Numbered from the stretch's first letter, positions 10,911-23,850 are shown. The stretch is 64,000 bases of DNA from Papaver somniferum (GCF_003573695.1 NC_039359.1:154992210-155056209); one strand, 5' to 3'. A program made the numbers and translations. Notes: generated from the sequence alone by a model not told the origin.

Positions 10911-13004
10911 AGTATCGACATAGTGGATGACTTTTTTAGTGCACGTCCGTACATATCTCTACGAACAATACATTAATCGTTCTTTTTACAATTCATTTGG
11001 CCGAATACTGGATCATAGAGAGAACACACAGCCTATGTCATTGTGGCAAGCAAGTGAAAGTCACGTGTTCTTCACGTATATAATTTTCGTTATTAATATT
11101 ATGTTTGTATAGGTAAAGAATTCTGTGCTGACGAGTTTTGAACTTTGGCTCAATGGCTTCGCATCATCTGCCTATATATTTATCATTCATCATAAAAGGA
11201 GCAACTCGCCAACTTTTGATAAAATTGTCTTTCTGAGGCATACATCCATCCAGGATCCATCGTTGCATCCATATTTATGAGTGTTTTATCGAGATAAAAT
11301 GCAACTTACACGCAAAAATTGGCCATTATGATAAAAACGACACAAAATAAAGGTACAGTGGCTCTTTTCTTTTTCCCACGAAAAAGTCGATGTTGATTAG
11401 TTAACCGATTTTATTAACAGGGAAAGAAAAGTTTTAGAATAACTTGTTTAACAGTGATTTGTGGAGGTATATGCCTTGTCTTTCTCTTAAAGTTCCTCAT
11501 AATCCCAATCAGGTACTAAATTATAAATCAAGTAACCCGGCTGCTTATCTTTTGCATGGTTAAAGCTCCTTTCCCTCATTTGTATGGGTCAGACTCAGTG
11601 GTGTGTTATGAATTGGCTTATCAATATCCCAAGTGAGTGGAAAAACAAAACAAGAAAACACAAGAAATTTTCGTGTTATAGAAGAAAATAAGTCTTCACA
11701 AGTATAGGTTCAAACTAGTAGTATATGGATGACATAACGTTGATGAGCCTTAAAATTATTATCATTTTCTTGCAACAAATGGGAATTATATTCATTGATG
11801 TCAACTGCAGTATACATGCACACCTCAATTTCCACTATTATTTTTATTTTGAAAGAAAAATTTTAATATATTAAAATAAAATCAATAAATCAAAAAAACA
11901 CGATTCAATGGCGAATCGAAAACTTCCAGTAGAAAGAATACAATTAGTTGGAAATCTCGTTCGTCTACCATACTTTTTCACTGTAATAAGATCGCTATAA
12001 ATGACTCCATTCAGCTTATGGTCATAGAATTATACGGTGATTCAATTCCTCGACGGTAAGGACATCCCTAAATGATGGGTTTTTTTTCTTTCTTTCTTTT
12101 TCTTTTTTTGAAGTATGATAATTAATAAAACAAACTAGTTGGTGATTACACGCGGGTGTCTAGTACCTTTGATATCGTTTAACACGATTTGATTAATAAA
12201 AACTGGAGTTGCCTGATCCCAAATTTTCATTGCTAGATTTCTTGATTGATTTCCTGTAGTTGTGTCTGATGGAGCTATGTGGAATCTAGTTTATCCGGTG
12301 TTTTATTTTATTTATCATTTTCTACAGGCTGTGATAATAAAGCCGAGAAGATTTTCGGAATCCGTTTCGAAGAGCACTCTCGGCCACCGCCTTTCTATTG
12401 CAATTCTCGACATTTCTAATTGGTTGTCTTGGTTTCTAACAAGTGTTTATTTTAAATGAAGTATCAAGTTGTTTAATATGCTAGTTAAATTTGTTTTTAT
12501 TTTCTTTTAATATGCGTGTTGGATAGGATATTTCCGGATCGGACCCTTTGTTAGTTACCTGCGACTTGGGCAATATCTTGGTTGTGTGCACATAACTCGA
12601 AGCAGTGTGTTGATCGTGTCAGTCCTGAGTTCGTTTTGGCATGACAAAGATTGTGCGTACGATCTTGCCGTATGATCTAATAAAGTGAAAAACAAAACAC
12701 AAAAGAAATGAAGGGTGGGCCCACATGTTTGTTTGTATTGTGTTGTGCGCTTTCCCGCCATGCTTCCTACTGTCATTTACTTCCAACAAATTGCCTTGCG
12801 ACGCGTAAAGTGCCACTCCACCGTACTAACGGAATTTAAATTTCAAAAACCAAAAAGGGGAAATTGCTTTACGCAAACAAATTGGATTTTTAAAGGAAAG
12901 GGCAGCAAACCCATATCCATTTTTGTTCATTTTAATCCGATCAGGCGCCTAATCAAACAGCTATATTTGTCTCAGTGTTTGACTCAAAGTCATTGCTTAC
13001 ACTT
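10911..13004. other. Intergenic, no gene recognised
   Basis: AT-rich DNA, including a T/C-rich run near 12078-12109. A short frame at 12262-12459 is bounded by splice-like sites but matches no family. Nothing else is supported. Confidence 0.45.
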
Positions 13005-13094
13005 ATTTTATTTTTTTTAAAAGAGGGTTCAGTATTATTAATCAACAGTGAACTTCTCTGGGGTACAGATGCCCCATCGAATCATTCATTACAA

Positions 13095-16000
13095 TTACAT
13101 TAAGAAAATCCGGACAGCAGTTGTCCCAGACACGTGTGTATGCAATTTTCTACCTGTATTTGTTGTTGGTTCGCAAGGTTCGCCAATCCATCTGCAGCTT
13201 GATTCATTTCTCGGTAGATGTGAGTGATAGTGTAGGATCCAATTTGTTGTAGATGGCTTTGGATTTCCTTGATCATAGTGTGAATGATCCATGGTGTTGT
13301 TGCGGCATCTTTTCCATTCATAAGGCTAACCGGCGTCTTTGAGTCTGTTTCGAAATGAATTTGGACCCAGTTTTTTTGAACCGAAGTTCTTGTTGCCAGT
13401 AGGAAGGTCCATGTTCAGCTACTAGTGCATTTGCTATGCCCAGGGGTGTAGCCATGGCCATAACCACCTTTCCTTGTGGATTCCTACAGATCCAACCTGC
13501 AAATTTCGGAGCTCCATCTGTTTCCCCTTTACTAGCACCGTCAGTGCTGATTTTCATCCAGTTTAGTGGTGGTGGTATCCATTTTACCCATACAATATTA
13601 GATGGCCGGTCGTTGCGTCGATTTGTTTGTTGCTGTGCCGCCTCTGTGACCTGGTGAAGTTTATGTTTTGTTGCCCACTCGAATTCTTGGCTAAGAAGTA
13701 AAGCAATCTGGAGGGTTTGCCTTGGGGATTGGACCTTGTTATTGTAGACTCTATCATTTCTTGCCAGCCAGATATTCCAAATGGTGTAGCAGCAGATAAT
13801 GAACTCTGTTTTTGTTTATGCTTTTTTTATGAACTCATTGAAATTTCTTGGAGGGTTGAAATGAACGTTAGTGCGTATAACAGTCCTTGTAGTTGTGTTT
13901 CTTTGATGTCTGTGTACTGCTTGTGGTTGTCCAAAAGTATGTTGGCAAATAATATTTGGTGCTGGGTGTGGTGGGAGCCGCAGTCCATTGTATGGGTTTT
14001 GTGAACTGTATCCTCTATTGATGTGTTCACCTAGCAGATTCCAGACTTGTCTTGCTTCGTTGCATTCGAAAAGGCAGTGTTGAGTCGATTCTCGGTGTTG
14101 GTTGCAGATTGGGAAAGTAGCCGTGCTGGTGATATTGCGTCTATGAAGAGCTTCGAAGGTTTTTAAACCATGATGGCTGACTTTCCATAGGAAAAGCCTA
14201 ATTTTCTGGGGGCAGTTTGCTTTCCAAAGTTTGTAGTATTCTCTACCATTTGCATTCCATGTACTGTTGTGTTGAGTATCCGTATTTTGTTCTGTCGTCG
14301 GCCTTGTAAGGATCTCGTAACCACTCTTGACTGTGTATATACCATTTCGTGAGTGCGGCCAAATTCTTGTATCAACAGTTAGAGGGTTAGGTATGTGAAG
14401 GCTTCGGATCATGTTTGCGACCCAAGGTGGGAACACTTGAGATATACGACTTACATTCCAATTAAAAGCATGTGGTTCAAAAAGTGTACTTACCAAATCA
14501 TTTTCCACAGTTGTTGGGATATTCACATTGGTAATCCAAGGTATTAAATTCTCCTTGATTGTTGTGGAGTTTCCATCTCCCAGTCTGACAGCAGTGTTCC
14601 GTTGAACGAAATCCGCCACCTTATGAATGTTTTTCCAAGACGCACTAGCAGAGTCTGGTGGTTTTTGCATGGGCCTAATGATTGATGTCGAAGATACTTA
14701 TCTCTGAACATGCGGTTGCAGATGGTGTTTGGCTCCGAATGGATTTGCCAAACTCTTTTGCCCAAAAGCGCAAAATTATGTTTTCTTGTATTTCCGATGC
14801 CTAGTCCGCCCTTGCCTATCGGAAGATTTAGTTTTTCTCTACCCAATACATGTAGTTTCCTAGTGTCGCTCTCATGTCCCCAGAAGAAATTCCTTGCAAT
14901 CTTATCCATTTTCTGGTGCACATGGACTGGAAGGAGCCTGGTTTGCATTACATGATTTGCAGTGGGGATTAGTGATGTATTGATGAGCATCCGTCTGCCC
15001 GCCTGGTTGACGCATTTTGAGATCCATCCCTTAGCCTTTCGTTCTATTCTTTGTAGAAGTTGAGCAAAGATTTGTGAAAAATTCCTCCCTTCTTTGAAAC
15101 AGATTCCCAAATATTTTGGAGGGTTGGGAGTTGTAGGAATGTTGAAGGAATTTTTCAGTCTTTCTAAAGAATTTGTGTTCACGTATGGGTGGTGGATGAG
15201 GACAAATTTTTTGGTGTTTATTAATTGCCCTGCCGAAGTGGTATACGAATGAAGGATGTTATTGAGGTTGTTGCAAGTTTCTGTATCCGCGGCACAAGTT
15301 ATCAGTAGGTCATCAGCATACATGAGGTGAAGTATAGGCCGATTGTTGTTTGAAATTTTCAGACCTTTCAGCTTGCCTTCCTCTTCCAATCTCGCCAAAT
15401 TTGTTGATAATATCTCTGCACAAAGGATGGAGATGTAAGGGGACAAGGGGTCCCCTTGTCTGAGACCCCTTTTGGGTAGAACCTTACCATGTAGAGATCC
15501 GTTAACATTTACCGAGTAAGTCACCGTTGTGACGCACACCATAATATAATCAATGAATTTTGGTGGAAATCCAAGAGCTTTCAAAGAGAGTCTGATGAAA
15601 CCCCAGTCGAGACTATCATAAGCTTTTTTAATGTCTAATTTCATAGCAATCATGGGGTTGTTGGTACTGGCCGATTGTCGAATATAGTGGAACAGTTCTG
15701 TTCCGATAGCAATATTGGAACAAAGGCACTCTGGTATGGGTTGATCATGAATTGGAGGATAGGTCTTAATCTATCGACAAGGAGCTTTGAGATAATCTTG
15801 TAGACCACATTGCAGAGACCAATTGGTCTGAACTCATTTGGGTTTGAAGGTGAATCATTTTTGGGGATTAAAGTGATGGTTGTATGATTAAAAGGTGCAT
15901 ATAGTTCTACGTTCTCAAAGAAATTATGGACTAACTCAAAAATTTGTGGGTTGGTTAAGTCCCAGTATTCCTTGAAAAACTTACTTGTGTAACCATCCGG

Positions 16001-17383
16001 GCCCGGTGCCTTCTCAGAGCCAATGCTTAGTAGGGCTTTGTGGATTTCCTCATTTGACGGTGGCCTCATGAGTTCTATGCATCTACTTCTCGAGATTCTT
16101 GGTAGAAAGTTATTGAAAAGATTCAAATTAATTGTTGTTGGTCCTGCATTGTACTGATTATCAAAATGTCCCACCAACATTGTTGCAATTTGTTTTTGGT
16201 TATACACCCACCGGTCATTTTCATCTTGAAGTTGGCTGATATGATTGAAGCGCCTGTTGATAGTGGCTTTTGTGTGGAAAAATCTTGTGTTTAGGTCGCC
16301 ATTGTTCAACCAATCTATTCTTGATCTCTGTTTCCAGTATGCACATGACAATGTTGGAGCATTAGGTGAGAATTCCTTGTTTCCCTCTCATGTTTTAACC
16401 CAAATATCAATTCACTTCCGGTAGATGTGGCACATTTCGATTGAGCCAATTGTATCTGGAATTCAGCCTCCTTTATGAGTTGTGGGAGATGACCAAAAGT
16501 ATTTTTGTGCCATTGTTGTAAAGCCATTGATGTGCTTTCCATTTTGAGATTGAAGTTCTTTGAAATATCGGCCACCTGATGTTCTTGCCAAGCTCTGGTG
16601 ACTATATCTTTCATCTCTGGATGGAGGAACCACATGTGTTCCATTTTGAACTTTTTTGAGGACCTTTTGGAGATTGCTTTCTCAAGTAGCAAAAGTGGGG
16701 CATGATCTGACGCAATGCGTGGGAGATGTCGCACTAAAGCTTGTGGATGTTCAGTAATCCATTCTTGATTTGCCATCCCTCTATCATGTCTTTCCATGAT
16801 GAAATTCAAATCAATTTTTCGGTTTGACCAGGTGTAACGATCTCCTTCAAAACCCAAATCAATTAGACCATTTGAGTTGATGAAGTTAGTAAAATGTTTC
16901 ACCTGACTATTTGTTACCATCCTTCCACCCTTCTTTTCCTGTTGGCTGATTACTTCATTAAAATCACCCATGAGAAGCCAAGGTAGTGATGGAGTTGGAA
17001 TCATATTGGAAAAAGTTTGCCAAAGGTCTTTACTTGCAGCAGGTTGTGGAGGACCATAAACTCCAGTAAAGAACCATGGTTGAGCATCTAGGTTTTGTGT
17101 GGAGCTAATGTACAAATGTAAAAGACTTTGATTAGACACTAAGACAGAGACATTTAGGTGGGAAGTCCACATAATGCAGAGGCCACCTTTATGTCCATTA
17201 CAAGATACATCAAAAGAACTCTGAAACCCTAAACTAGTTTTTACCAACGACATGTGATCAGCAGTAGCTAAAGTTTCAGACAAAAAAAACAAGATCAGGT
17301 TGAAATTTGCGTTTGTATTCACGCAATTTAGAAACTGTCAAGGGGTTGTGGATGCCTTAACAGTTCCAAGCCAAGAAATTCAT
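13095..17383 (-). pseudogene. LINE ORF2 remnant: endonuclease, reverse transcriptase, zf-RVT, RNase H
   Basis: The probable original start is at 17383 (MNFLAWNC), followed at once by a TAA where a glutamine or arginine codon is expected. A one-base slip near 17290 precedes SETLATADHM. The endonuclease shows FTGVYGPP, LLMGDFNEV (catalytic Asp), DRYTWSN and the terminal SDHAPLLL motif. The reverse transcriptase shows KAPGPDGYTSKFFKEYW, LIPKNDSP, FRPIGLCNV, KLDIKKAYDSLDW, GLRQGDPLSPY and the catalytic YADD near 15316-15327. A zinc-finger RVT segment follows (SHHGLKTFEALHRR, CNQHRESTQHC), then RNase H with ISTDGAS, FETDSKTPV (after a shift near 13375) and HIYREMNQAADGLANLA. At least five frameshifts (about 17290, 16330, 15720, 14600, 13375) show it is non-functional. 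Confidence 0.93.
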
Positions 17384-17777
17384 TCTAAGTGCGAGTGTTG
17401 GTCAAAGCCAACAACTCGCGAAGAACTGCAGTCGCCTTCTGGGGTAATCTCTTCATCAAAGAAAAACTTCCAGGCAGGTGATGGAGTGTGGGATTGGTTG
17501 TTCCAGATCGGTGTTGCACTGTTGGGGTTGTCTCTTTGGTTGTCTCTCGAGTGTTGTTCTGTGAAAGATCCTCTAGTGCTTCTTGGTTTCCTTGCCCTGT
17601 GTGTTGGTATCTCAAACGTAGGAGTCCAATTCTTCTTCGATTGTTGTTCTAATTGTGAAATTGAGATATATTTCCTCCATTTCGTCGGCGGTGGTTGAGC
17701 TGCGAAGTCCGGGGTATTGGGAATTCAAGGTGTGGAGGTATCCTTGCAGGTGATTTCTGAGTTCGTCGTTTGTAAGT

Positions 17778-18902
17778 TCAGATAGGTTTGTTCACATTGT
17801 GCCTCTCTTCTGCGCGAGCATTGGTAGTCACAATGACTTCTGGTTTCCCATTTATGTTGTGAACTAGCAGATTAAGCTTTGCATCCCGTTTCTGCAAAAC
17901 ATTCAACATGGTTTTTGTGTAGTCAGCAGTAAAGAAAGCTAACATTCGATTGATTCCTGGAGTGGCCTTCGACCCTTGTGTTTGACCCGATCCAGATACG
18001 GTGAGGTGTGGATGGGTTGATCCTGTGATGTTGGTTGATCCATCAAACACGTTTTTCTCTCGTGGGTAGTCCATTTTCTTCCTTGGGCCTGATGTGTGCA
18101 CTACCTTTTTAGATTGTCCTCCTTCATGGTTTTTTCTTTTTCCTTCGGTACTGGGCTCAGTTTGTGCAGCTTTGTTGATGAGCTCATTTACATGCGAGAC
18201 GAAATTTCTAAGGTTCCTTGCTGGAAAAGATGAGCTTGCATTCTGTGGACCCCTCTGAGCAGTCTGACTGCAGTTCGTTGTATTAACTCCAGGTGTCTTA
18301 GCAGGTGTTTCTGCATGTGCATCTTTTTCAAGGTGTTGTTTTTGAGGCTTTTGCAGGTTGTTTGTGTCAGTACCTTTGTCAGATTTTGCCGGAGGAGTGA
18401 CTGGATTCCAAGCCAGGCCGCGCCGAGTCATTTCTGCAGAAAGTTGAATCGAGCATTGACTTTGTTTTACTGGATCGGTTACTCTACTCACCCCTCGTTC
18501 TTCCTGTCGGTGCTGGTGTTGCTTTCCCCTTGCACTCGCATTCAAGTCTTGTTGTTATTGTTTCCCTGTATTTTGAGGAGGTTGTTGATGTTTGTCTTGT
18601 GTCTCCTTCTGTTCCCCTACGTCTTGAGTTGTATTTTTTGATGGCTCTCCAAGGCAGAAAGTTGTGGCTTTGTTTCCTTGCATGTACCCGTTCTTCTGAG
18701 GTTTTGAGTATGGAGCCTTCATTTTTGCATTTAGTCGTCCATATGCAAAATTTGGGAACTTTTTGCATTTCGTTGCTTGGTCCATGTTTAGGAAACTGGT
18801 ACAATTCTTAAAAACATGTCCTGGAAAACCACACAGAAAACAAAATAATGGTATATTTTCATATGAAAATTGCACCCAGATTCCTTTACCCAAGCTAAGC
18901 AT
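17778..18902 (-). pseudogene. LINE ORF1 (gag-like) remnant with CCHC zinc knuckle
   Basis: One frame from 18902 to 17778, interrupted by a single in-frame TAA at about 18555-18557. Near its start is CFLCGFPGHVFKNC, a CX2CX4HX4C zinc knuckle preceded by WVQFSYENIPLF, the arrangement seen in ORF1 proteins of plant LINEs. The rest is a low-complexity, Gln/Pro/Lys-rich region with two KK-rich basic patches. The N-terminal DUF4283-type domain expected upstream is absent, in agreement with truncation near 18975. ORF1 proteins bind the element RNA. Confidence 0.85.
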
Positions 18903-18975
18903 AACAACCGGAAAAATCTGACAAAACTAAGCATAACACCCGGCAAAATCCGACCCAGATTCCTTTACTCATAAT
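18868..18975. repeat. Short nested duplication at the 5' end of the LINE
   Basis: CCCAGATTCCTTTAC occurs at both borders (about 18872 and 18958). Between them, two copies of a 31-33 bp segment with CTAAGCATAACA, CCGG and AAAATC lie in tandem. The outer copy is unrelated to the ORF1 frame, so this duplication marks the point where the recognisable LINE sequence stops. Confidence 0.65.
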
Positions 18976-19577
18976 ATTCTTCCCCCTGTCAAAACAAAAT
19001 TCAACCAGAAACAAAGTTCATATAAATAGTTTTGGTTCACCTATATGTCTCTGATGTTACGCATAACCTAATTAGGTCTTTTTGGAAAATATTGTTTTAA
19101 TAACATCCATAATTATTTTACATTTAGTTATTTTCAAAATCAATAAACTAATTAGACATAAACCATTATAAATGTACAAATTTGGTTTGGATTACTTATT
19201 TACTATCTCAATGCTAAAAATGAATGATAGAGCGGGACTGGATATTACAAGGGGTAAAAACAAAATCACTTTGTGAGACAGCGAAAGATGAAGGACTATA
19301 TAATGGATGGTATATGACTATTTACCATCAGGTGTGTTGCGTCTCAGCTTGCTGACATCCGGTGTAAAAACTTCGCGGCATATATGGAGAGACTTATCGT
19401 TACGCGATACTATCTTGCTCGACCTGGTACTTGCTACTGGACAAGAGCTTTGGTTTTGGTTTTGGTATATGACTATTTAATCGGATGTAAACTCGTAAAA
19501 TCAAATGATTTTTTTTAAAATGAAAAATATGTAATAAATATTGATCAAATAATAGGATGTCACAAGGATCTTTATAA
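18976..19577. other. Intergenic, no gene recognised
   Basis: AT-rich spacer between the LINE and the inverted-repeat element at 19578. No gene is seen. Confidence 0.45.
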
Positions 19578-20490
19578 GAAGGCTATTATTGGGGAGTCAC
19601 CATCCAATAGAGGGGCTTCACTTGGATATTTAGTGACCAAAAATCTGGTTATGGGGTACTTTTGATTCAATAGAAACTGTCCAAACTACCCTTCAATTAA
19701 AATTAAAACTTAAAAACAATAACAAAACCTAATTTCTATTCTTCATTCTTCACATTTCAATTGCTCTTCTTCTTCCTCTCCTCTTTCTCTTCATCCTTTT
19801 CATCGTAAATCCATTTGAATTCATTTCATCGAACAAACCCATGGTGTATGTAAGGTAATAATCGAACATACCCATCTTTGTTTACTTGCTTTTGTGCTTA
19901 AAATAGGTTAGATTGAATGAAATCGAAGTAAAATTAGGGTTTTAGTTACTTTTTGCTAGTGTTACGTCTGGGTACGTTACTAGATTTTTCAACCGTAATT
20001 TACTTTTTGGAGAACTTACGTCTAGGTTTAGTTCAATTCAACCGTAAACTTTGATTTGCATGATGTATTACGTCTAGGTTTAGTTGAATTCCAACTGTAA
20101 TTTTCAATTTTACGTCTAGGTTTAGTTGAATTCCAACCGTAATTTTCAATTTTACGTCTAGGTTTAGTTTACTGAATTTTCCTTTCGTCAACCTAGCCGT
20201 AAATTTCAAATTTACGTCCAGGTTCCTTTTAATTCCAACTGTAGAAATTGATTTTACGTCCAGGTTTGGGTTGATTCCAACCGTAGAAATTGGTTTTACG
20301 TCCAGGTTTAGATTGATTCCAACCGTAGAATTAATTATTATCTAATAAAATTAAAATTAACTAAAGGGTTGTTCGGTCATTACAAAATTATTTGAGATAA
20401 GGGGTTTTTGATATTACTTCTGGATGACCCGTTTTTGTCCTATTAGGTGATGCTCCTCTAATGGAATGTGACGCCCCAATAATAGCCTTC
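19578..20490. mobile_element. Element with long terminal inverted repeats, possibly Mutator-like
   Basis: The left end GAAGGCTATTATTGGGG continues with AGTCAC, TCCAATAGAGG. The reverse complement of the right end is GAAGGCTATTATTGGGG then CGTCAC, TCCATTAGAGG, so about 45 bp of strong inverted repeat are seen, with weaker similarity further in. TTTATAA flanks both sides (19571-19577 and 20492-20498, one base offset), a candidate target duplication. Inside lie a C/T-rich stretch and an ATG followed by a donor-like GTAATA (about 19733-19862), which look like a 5' UTR and first exon. A tandem array follows. No transposase is present, so the element is non-autonomous. Confidence 0.7.
19962..20330. 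repeat. Tandem array of TTACGTC(T/C)AGGTT ... CCGTA units (8 copies)
   Basis: TTACGTC recurs at about 19962, 20016, 20068, 20110, 20152, 20212, 20254 and 20295, at spacings of roughly 40-60 bases. Most units read TTACGTCTAGGTTTAGTTGA or a variant and close with CAACCGTAA, CAACTGTAA or CAACCGTAGAA, so each unit is bounded by the inverted words TTACG and CGTAA. The array lies wholly within the inverted-repeat element. Confidence 0.85.
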
Positions 20491-20518
20491 ATTTATAATC
20501 TCTTTATTTTTGAAGCTT

Positions 20519-21110
20519 TAACAAGTATGAAACTAAATTTGGAGAAAAGTACTATATGATTTATGTTGGTGCTGACGAGGTTATTGGAATATTGTCCAAA
20601 CAGTTAGGTTAATTATAAAAATGAACATCTGCCAATCAAATATCTAGATATGCCTATAGGGGTTAGCTCAAGAAATATTTATGTGTGGGATTCAGTCATT
20701 GAGAAGATAGAGCTAAAACTGGCGACATGGAAGAAAAAATATCTGAATAAAGCTGGTAGACTAGTTATCATAGAGAGTTGTTTGTCTAGTTTACTAGTTT
20801 ATTACCTCTCACTTTTCCATCTGCCAGTTTGTGCTGAAAAAAAATGATAAGACTGATGCACAATTTCTTGTGGGGTGATGTTGAGGGAAGGAGGAAAATG
20901 GCTTGGGTGGTATGACCGAAGTTTTGTTTGTCTAAGAAGAGTGGTGGATTGGGTGTGTGAAGCTTAAGAACAACAAACAAAGCTCTCTTCTCCAGGTGGG
21001 TGTGGAGATATACCAGCCAAAAGAAAACCCTCAAGAAAAATATTATTCGTCAAAAATTCAAAGCAAAGTAGGATATATCTATGCCCGTGGATGATAACAA
21101 TGTTCAAGAC
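20519..21110 (+). pseudogene. LINE reverse-transcriptase C-terminal fragment
   Basis: Translated pieces read MKLNLEKST, then PIGVSSRNIYVWDSVIEKIE, LATWKKKYLNKAGRL, YYLSLFHLP, and after frame changes FLWGDVEGRRKMAWV, KKSGGLGV and NKALFSRWVWRY. This order is the thumb region following the YADD core in plant LINE reverse transcriptases. Endonuclease, palm domain and tail are missing. It abuts the right end of the element at 19578-20490, which may have inserted beside or into it. Confidence 0.85.
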
Positions 21111-23850
21111 AGAAGTTTGTGGAACAATTAGTGTGCTCAAAATGACGCATGAATTGCAAAATCATATCAAGTTCAAGATACTAGTTACACGAAAAATCAT
21201 GTAAATAATTTCCTATCATTCCCAGCTGATTCCAAGTTAACAAAACTAGTTTAAATGGTATTATTGGTTTGGATGAAAAGTAAGTAATCCAACCCATGGA
21301 ACAAATTTATAATTTATGGAAATGTAAGGATCCATAAATCCAACCAATTTTCAAGGGTTTTTTTCAAAATAATAGTGATGACATATATATAGAGTGATCC
21401 ATAGATCTAGCCCAATGACAATGTTTTCTTATAACAACAGTAACACATGTGATTTGTATGACTTAAACCGATTTTCATGGGACGTAATCGGTCGGAATCG
21501 GTTTGGGTCTTCATTTGACTCGGTTTTGTAGAATTGTTTGTTATTGGTGTACTATATGTTTTCTCTAGTAACTTATGTCTATTTCTTTGTAAATCTTGTT
21601 GTTGCTGGTGAATGGATCAGAATCGGAGTCCTTAAAGCCAATGATGCTGCAACAAATTTTTGATGTTGTTGCTTGTCGAGTGTTTGTTAAATATTCCTTT
21701 GTTGCAAGAGATGTAGTACTGGATGGAAATATTCAGCAAGAACTTGATGAAATTTCCAAATCTTAGTTAGGAAATAATACTTTAATTAACAAGCACTTGA
21801 AAATTTTAAAATAAAGCAAAAAAGTTAAAGTACCCCAAAGCAGCACACAAAGTAAAAAAAATGGATAAAGAACCTAAGCGAAAAACCTAAAACAATTATA
21901 GAAGATCAGGAGAAACTGATAAAAATCAGAAACTCAAGTTAAGAAACTGATAACTAAACTAATAACAAGTAAAAATCGAGATCAATGGAAGAAAAACCAT
22001 CTAAAGTTGAACCTAAAACAAATTAGTTTCGATCCCAGAAAACACTGATAAAATCACATCAAACAAATCAAAAGGAGTAAATTTAACAAAGGGATAAGAT
22101 TGGTTGAGATTCTCCTGCTCAGATTTGCTTTAAATGAGCAGATCTGATCAGGAGATTGCTCAAACAACTAGGATTTCAGATTTTAAAGAGTTTTTGGAGA
22201 GAGCGTGTTTTTGGAGCGAGAGTGTTTTTCTGAAGAGCGAGTTCTCACACCTTGTCAAGCATCTTCTAGGATCATGTGGGAAAAAAACGGAATCCAAGCG
22301 AGAACTATAAGAATTACGCTGAATATTTACGGGTATGATGCTACATTCTCCTTCTCATAAGAAAAGAAAACACGTTTTCCTCCCCTCTCTCTCTTCTCCC
22401 CCAACAAAAGCGGTAATTAAAATCATAGACGCCTGAATTCATATCTGCTCAGATCGGCCCCTACGGAGCATGTCTGGAAGATTTACAAACTCTAAATCTT
22501 TTTCTTACTTCGTTTTATCTCCATTTGTCTTTTTGATGCTTGTTGTTGCTTTATGAAGCATATTTTTTTTTGTTTTTAGTTTCTCAAATTGATTTTAAAT
22601 CTAGGTATTGTTCAAGGCTTTTTAATTATCTGGTTTTTCTGATGATGAAGTTTAAAAGTTGGGATTTGAGTTTTCTCAAAAGAAGATCATTTTCCACTTT
22701 TGCGCAGCATCAACAGTAACGGCCTCTGCAACACATAGTACTTCAACATCAACTCCATCAGACACTACAACAACACCAGTAACAAACACATCATTTCAGA
22801 TTCCGACGAACACAACGCAACAGCAACCAGAAACACACAGACACATTTTTGATTCAGATGGATTCAAACTGATTCATACAGTTCCAGTAATCAGATCCAT
22901 TTTTAGCTTAGTAAGTTACTTTATATTAGATAGTTTTATTGTCTTACAAAACCTTGGGAAACGGTTGGTCCACTTAATGAACTAAACACATCCACTTCAT
23001 GTAATGGTGTTACTTTGTTTGCTTTTTTTCAGGAAAAAAACTAACAGGGCCATTTAAAATAGTTTGGTTACCTGGTTCTTGGTTTATCGCAATGGTAGAG
23101 TTGGATTGGATTGGAATGGTAGAATTGAAAAATGTGTACAATAAAAAACTATGGTGTTTATATAATAATTGTGAATCAGGATGTCTGTTCAACTGCTTGT
23201 GTTATGGTCTTAAGCCTTGTTATTTGTTGAAAAGACTTTCCTTGTAATGATGCCAATTTTGACTCGGTGCTTTAATATAATTAGGATTTTTCGGGAAATA
23301 AAATAAAAAACAAAAGCATGTATATCACGCTAAAAGAAAAAAAGAAACATAAAAATATAATTTCGACAACATTTCAAATATCGCTGATCGTTATTTTTTT
23401 GTTCAAATATCGTTGATCGCTATTGTTTTGTCGCTTTTAAAGTCTCTATCATTAGATTTGTGCTTCCGCGATCTATTCCAAGTTGTTAGTTGATGTGAAA
23501 CTTGGAAGATAAAATTCTTCAGCCATAATTCTTGCTTATCTAACAATAACAATAAAATCCTCAAAAACAAATAAATTAAAGAAATAAAATCCAATTTGTT
23601 TCCTCTAATCATATTCCATCCGTGATAGTAAGCTATTTGGTTCTTTTGTTTCCACTCCCTGCTTTCTTCTCCCACCAAGACCATTTTCTAACTTAGGCAA
23701 CCCATCACTAACAACACTCTATGCTTAACTCATTATACCGACTTAGCTAAAAAAGAATGCTTAACTAGCTAACTCATTATCCTAAAGTTATTAACAGATT
23801 AACATCAAGCTCGTTCTCCGCAATAAAAAAAAAAATTCCAACTACCACCA
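21111..23850. other. Intergenic, no gene recognised
   Basis: AT-rich DNA. A Ser/Thr-rich frame at 22659-22985 with a pyrimidine tract and GCGCAG acceptor upstream and a GTAAGT donor inside could be a degenerate exon but resembles no family I know. Near 22104-22170 the word GCTCAGAT(C/T)TG recurs in both orientations. No other feature is supported. Confidence 0.4.

Larger units (their letters stand above)
13005..18975 (-). mobile_element. Plant L1-type LINE, 5'-truncated and decayed
   Basis: A non-LTR retrotransposon transcribed from about 18975 down to about 13005. In order it holds an ORF1 remnant with a CCHC zinc knuckle, then an ORF2 remnant with apurinic endonuclease, reverse transcriptase, zf-RVT and RNase H domains. 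On the plus strand its 3' end shows as a T-rich run (about 13005-13018), consistent with a poly(A)-like tail. Full-length plant L1 elements start ORF1 with a DUF4283-type domain; that part is missing, so the copy is 5'-truncated, as is usual after incomplete target-primed reverse transcription. No clear target-site duplication was found. Confidence 0.92.

Noticed and set aside
10757..10954. A 65-codon minus-strand frame with repeated DMPIKDMLIA-like words
   Set aside because: It runs through the 54-bp tandem duplication and is explained by it.
14710..14955. Plus-strand frames across the LINE (also 13436-13657, 13717-14004, 17300-17698)
   Set aside because: They are opposite-strand shadows of the LINE ORFs and encode nothing recognisable.
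19962..20330. CRISPR-like appearance of regularly spaced repeats
   Set aside because: The host is a plant, the intervening bases are themselves similar between units, and the array lies inside a terminal-inverted-repeat element.
22659..22985. Ser/Thr-rich frame with splice-like sites, possible gene
   Set aside because: No recognisable family and no neighbouring exons; left as an unexplained stretch.
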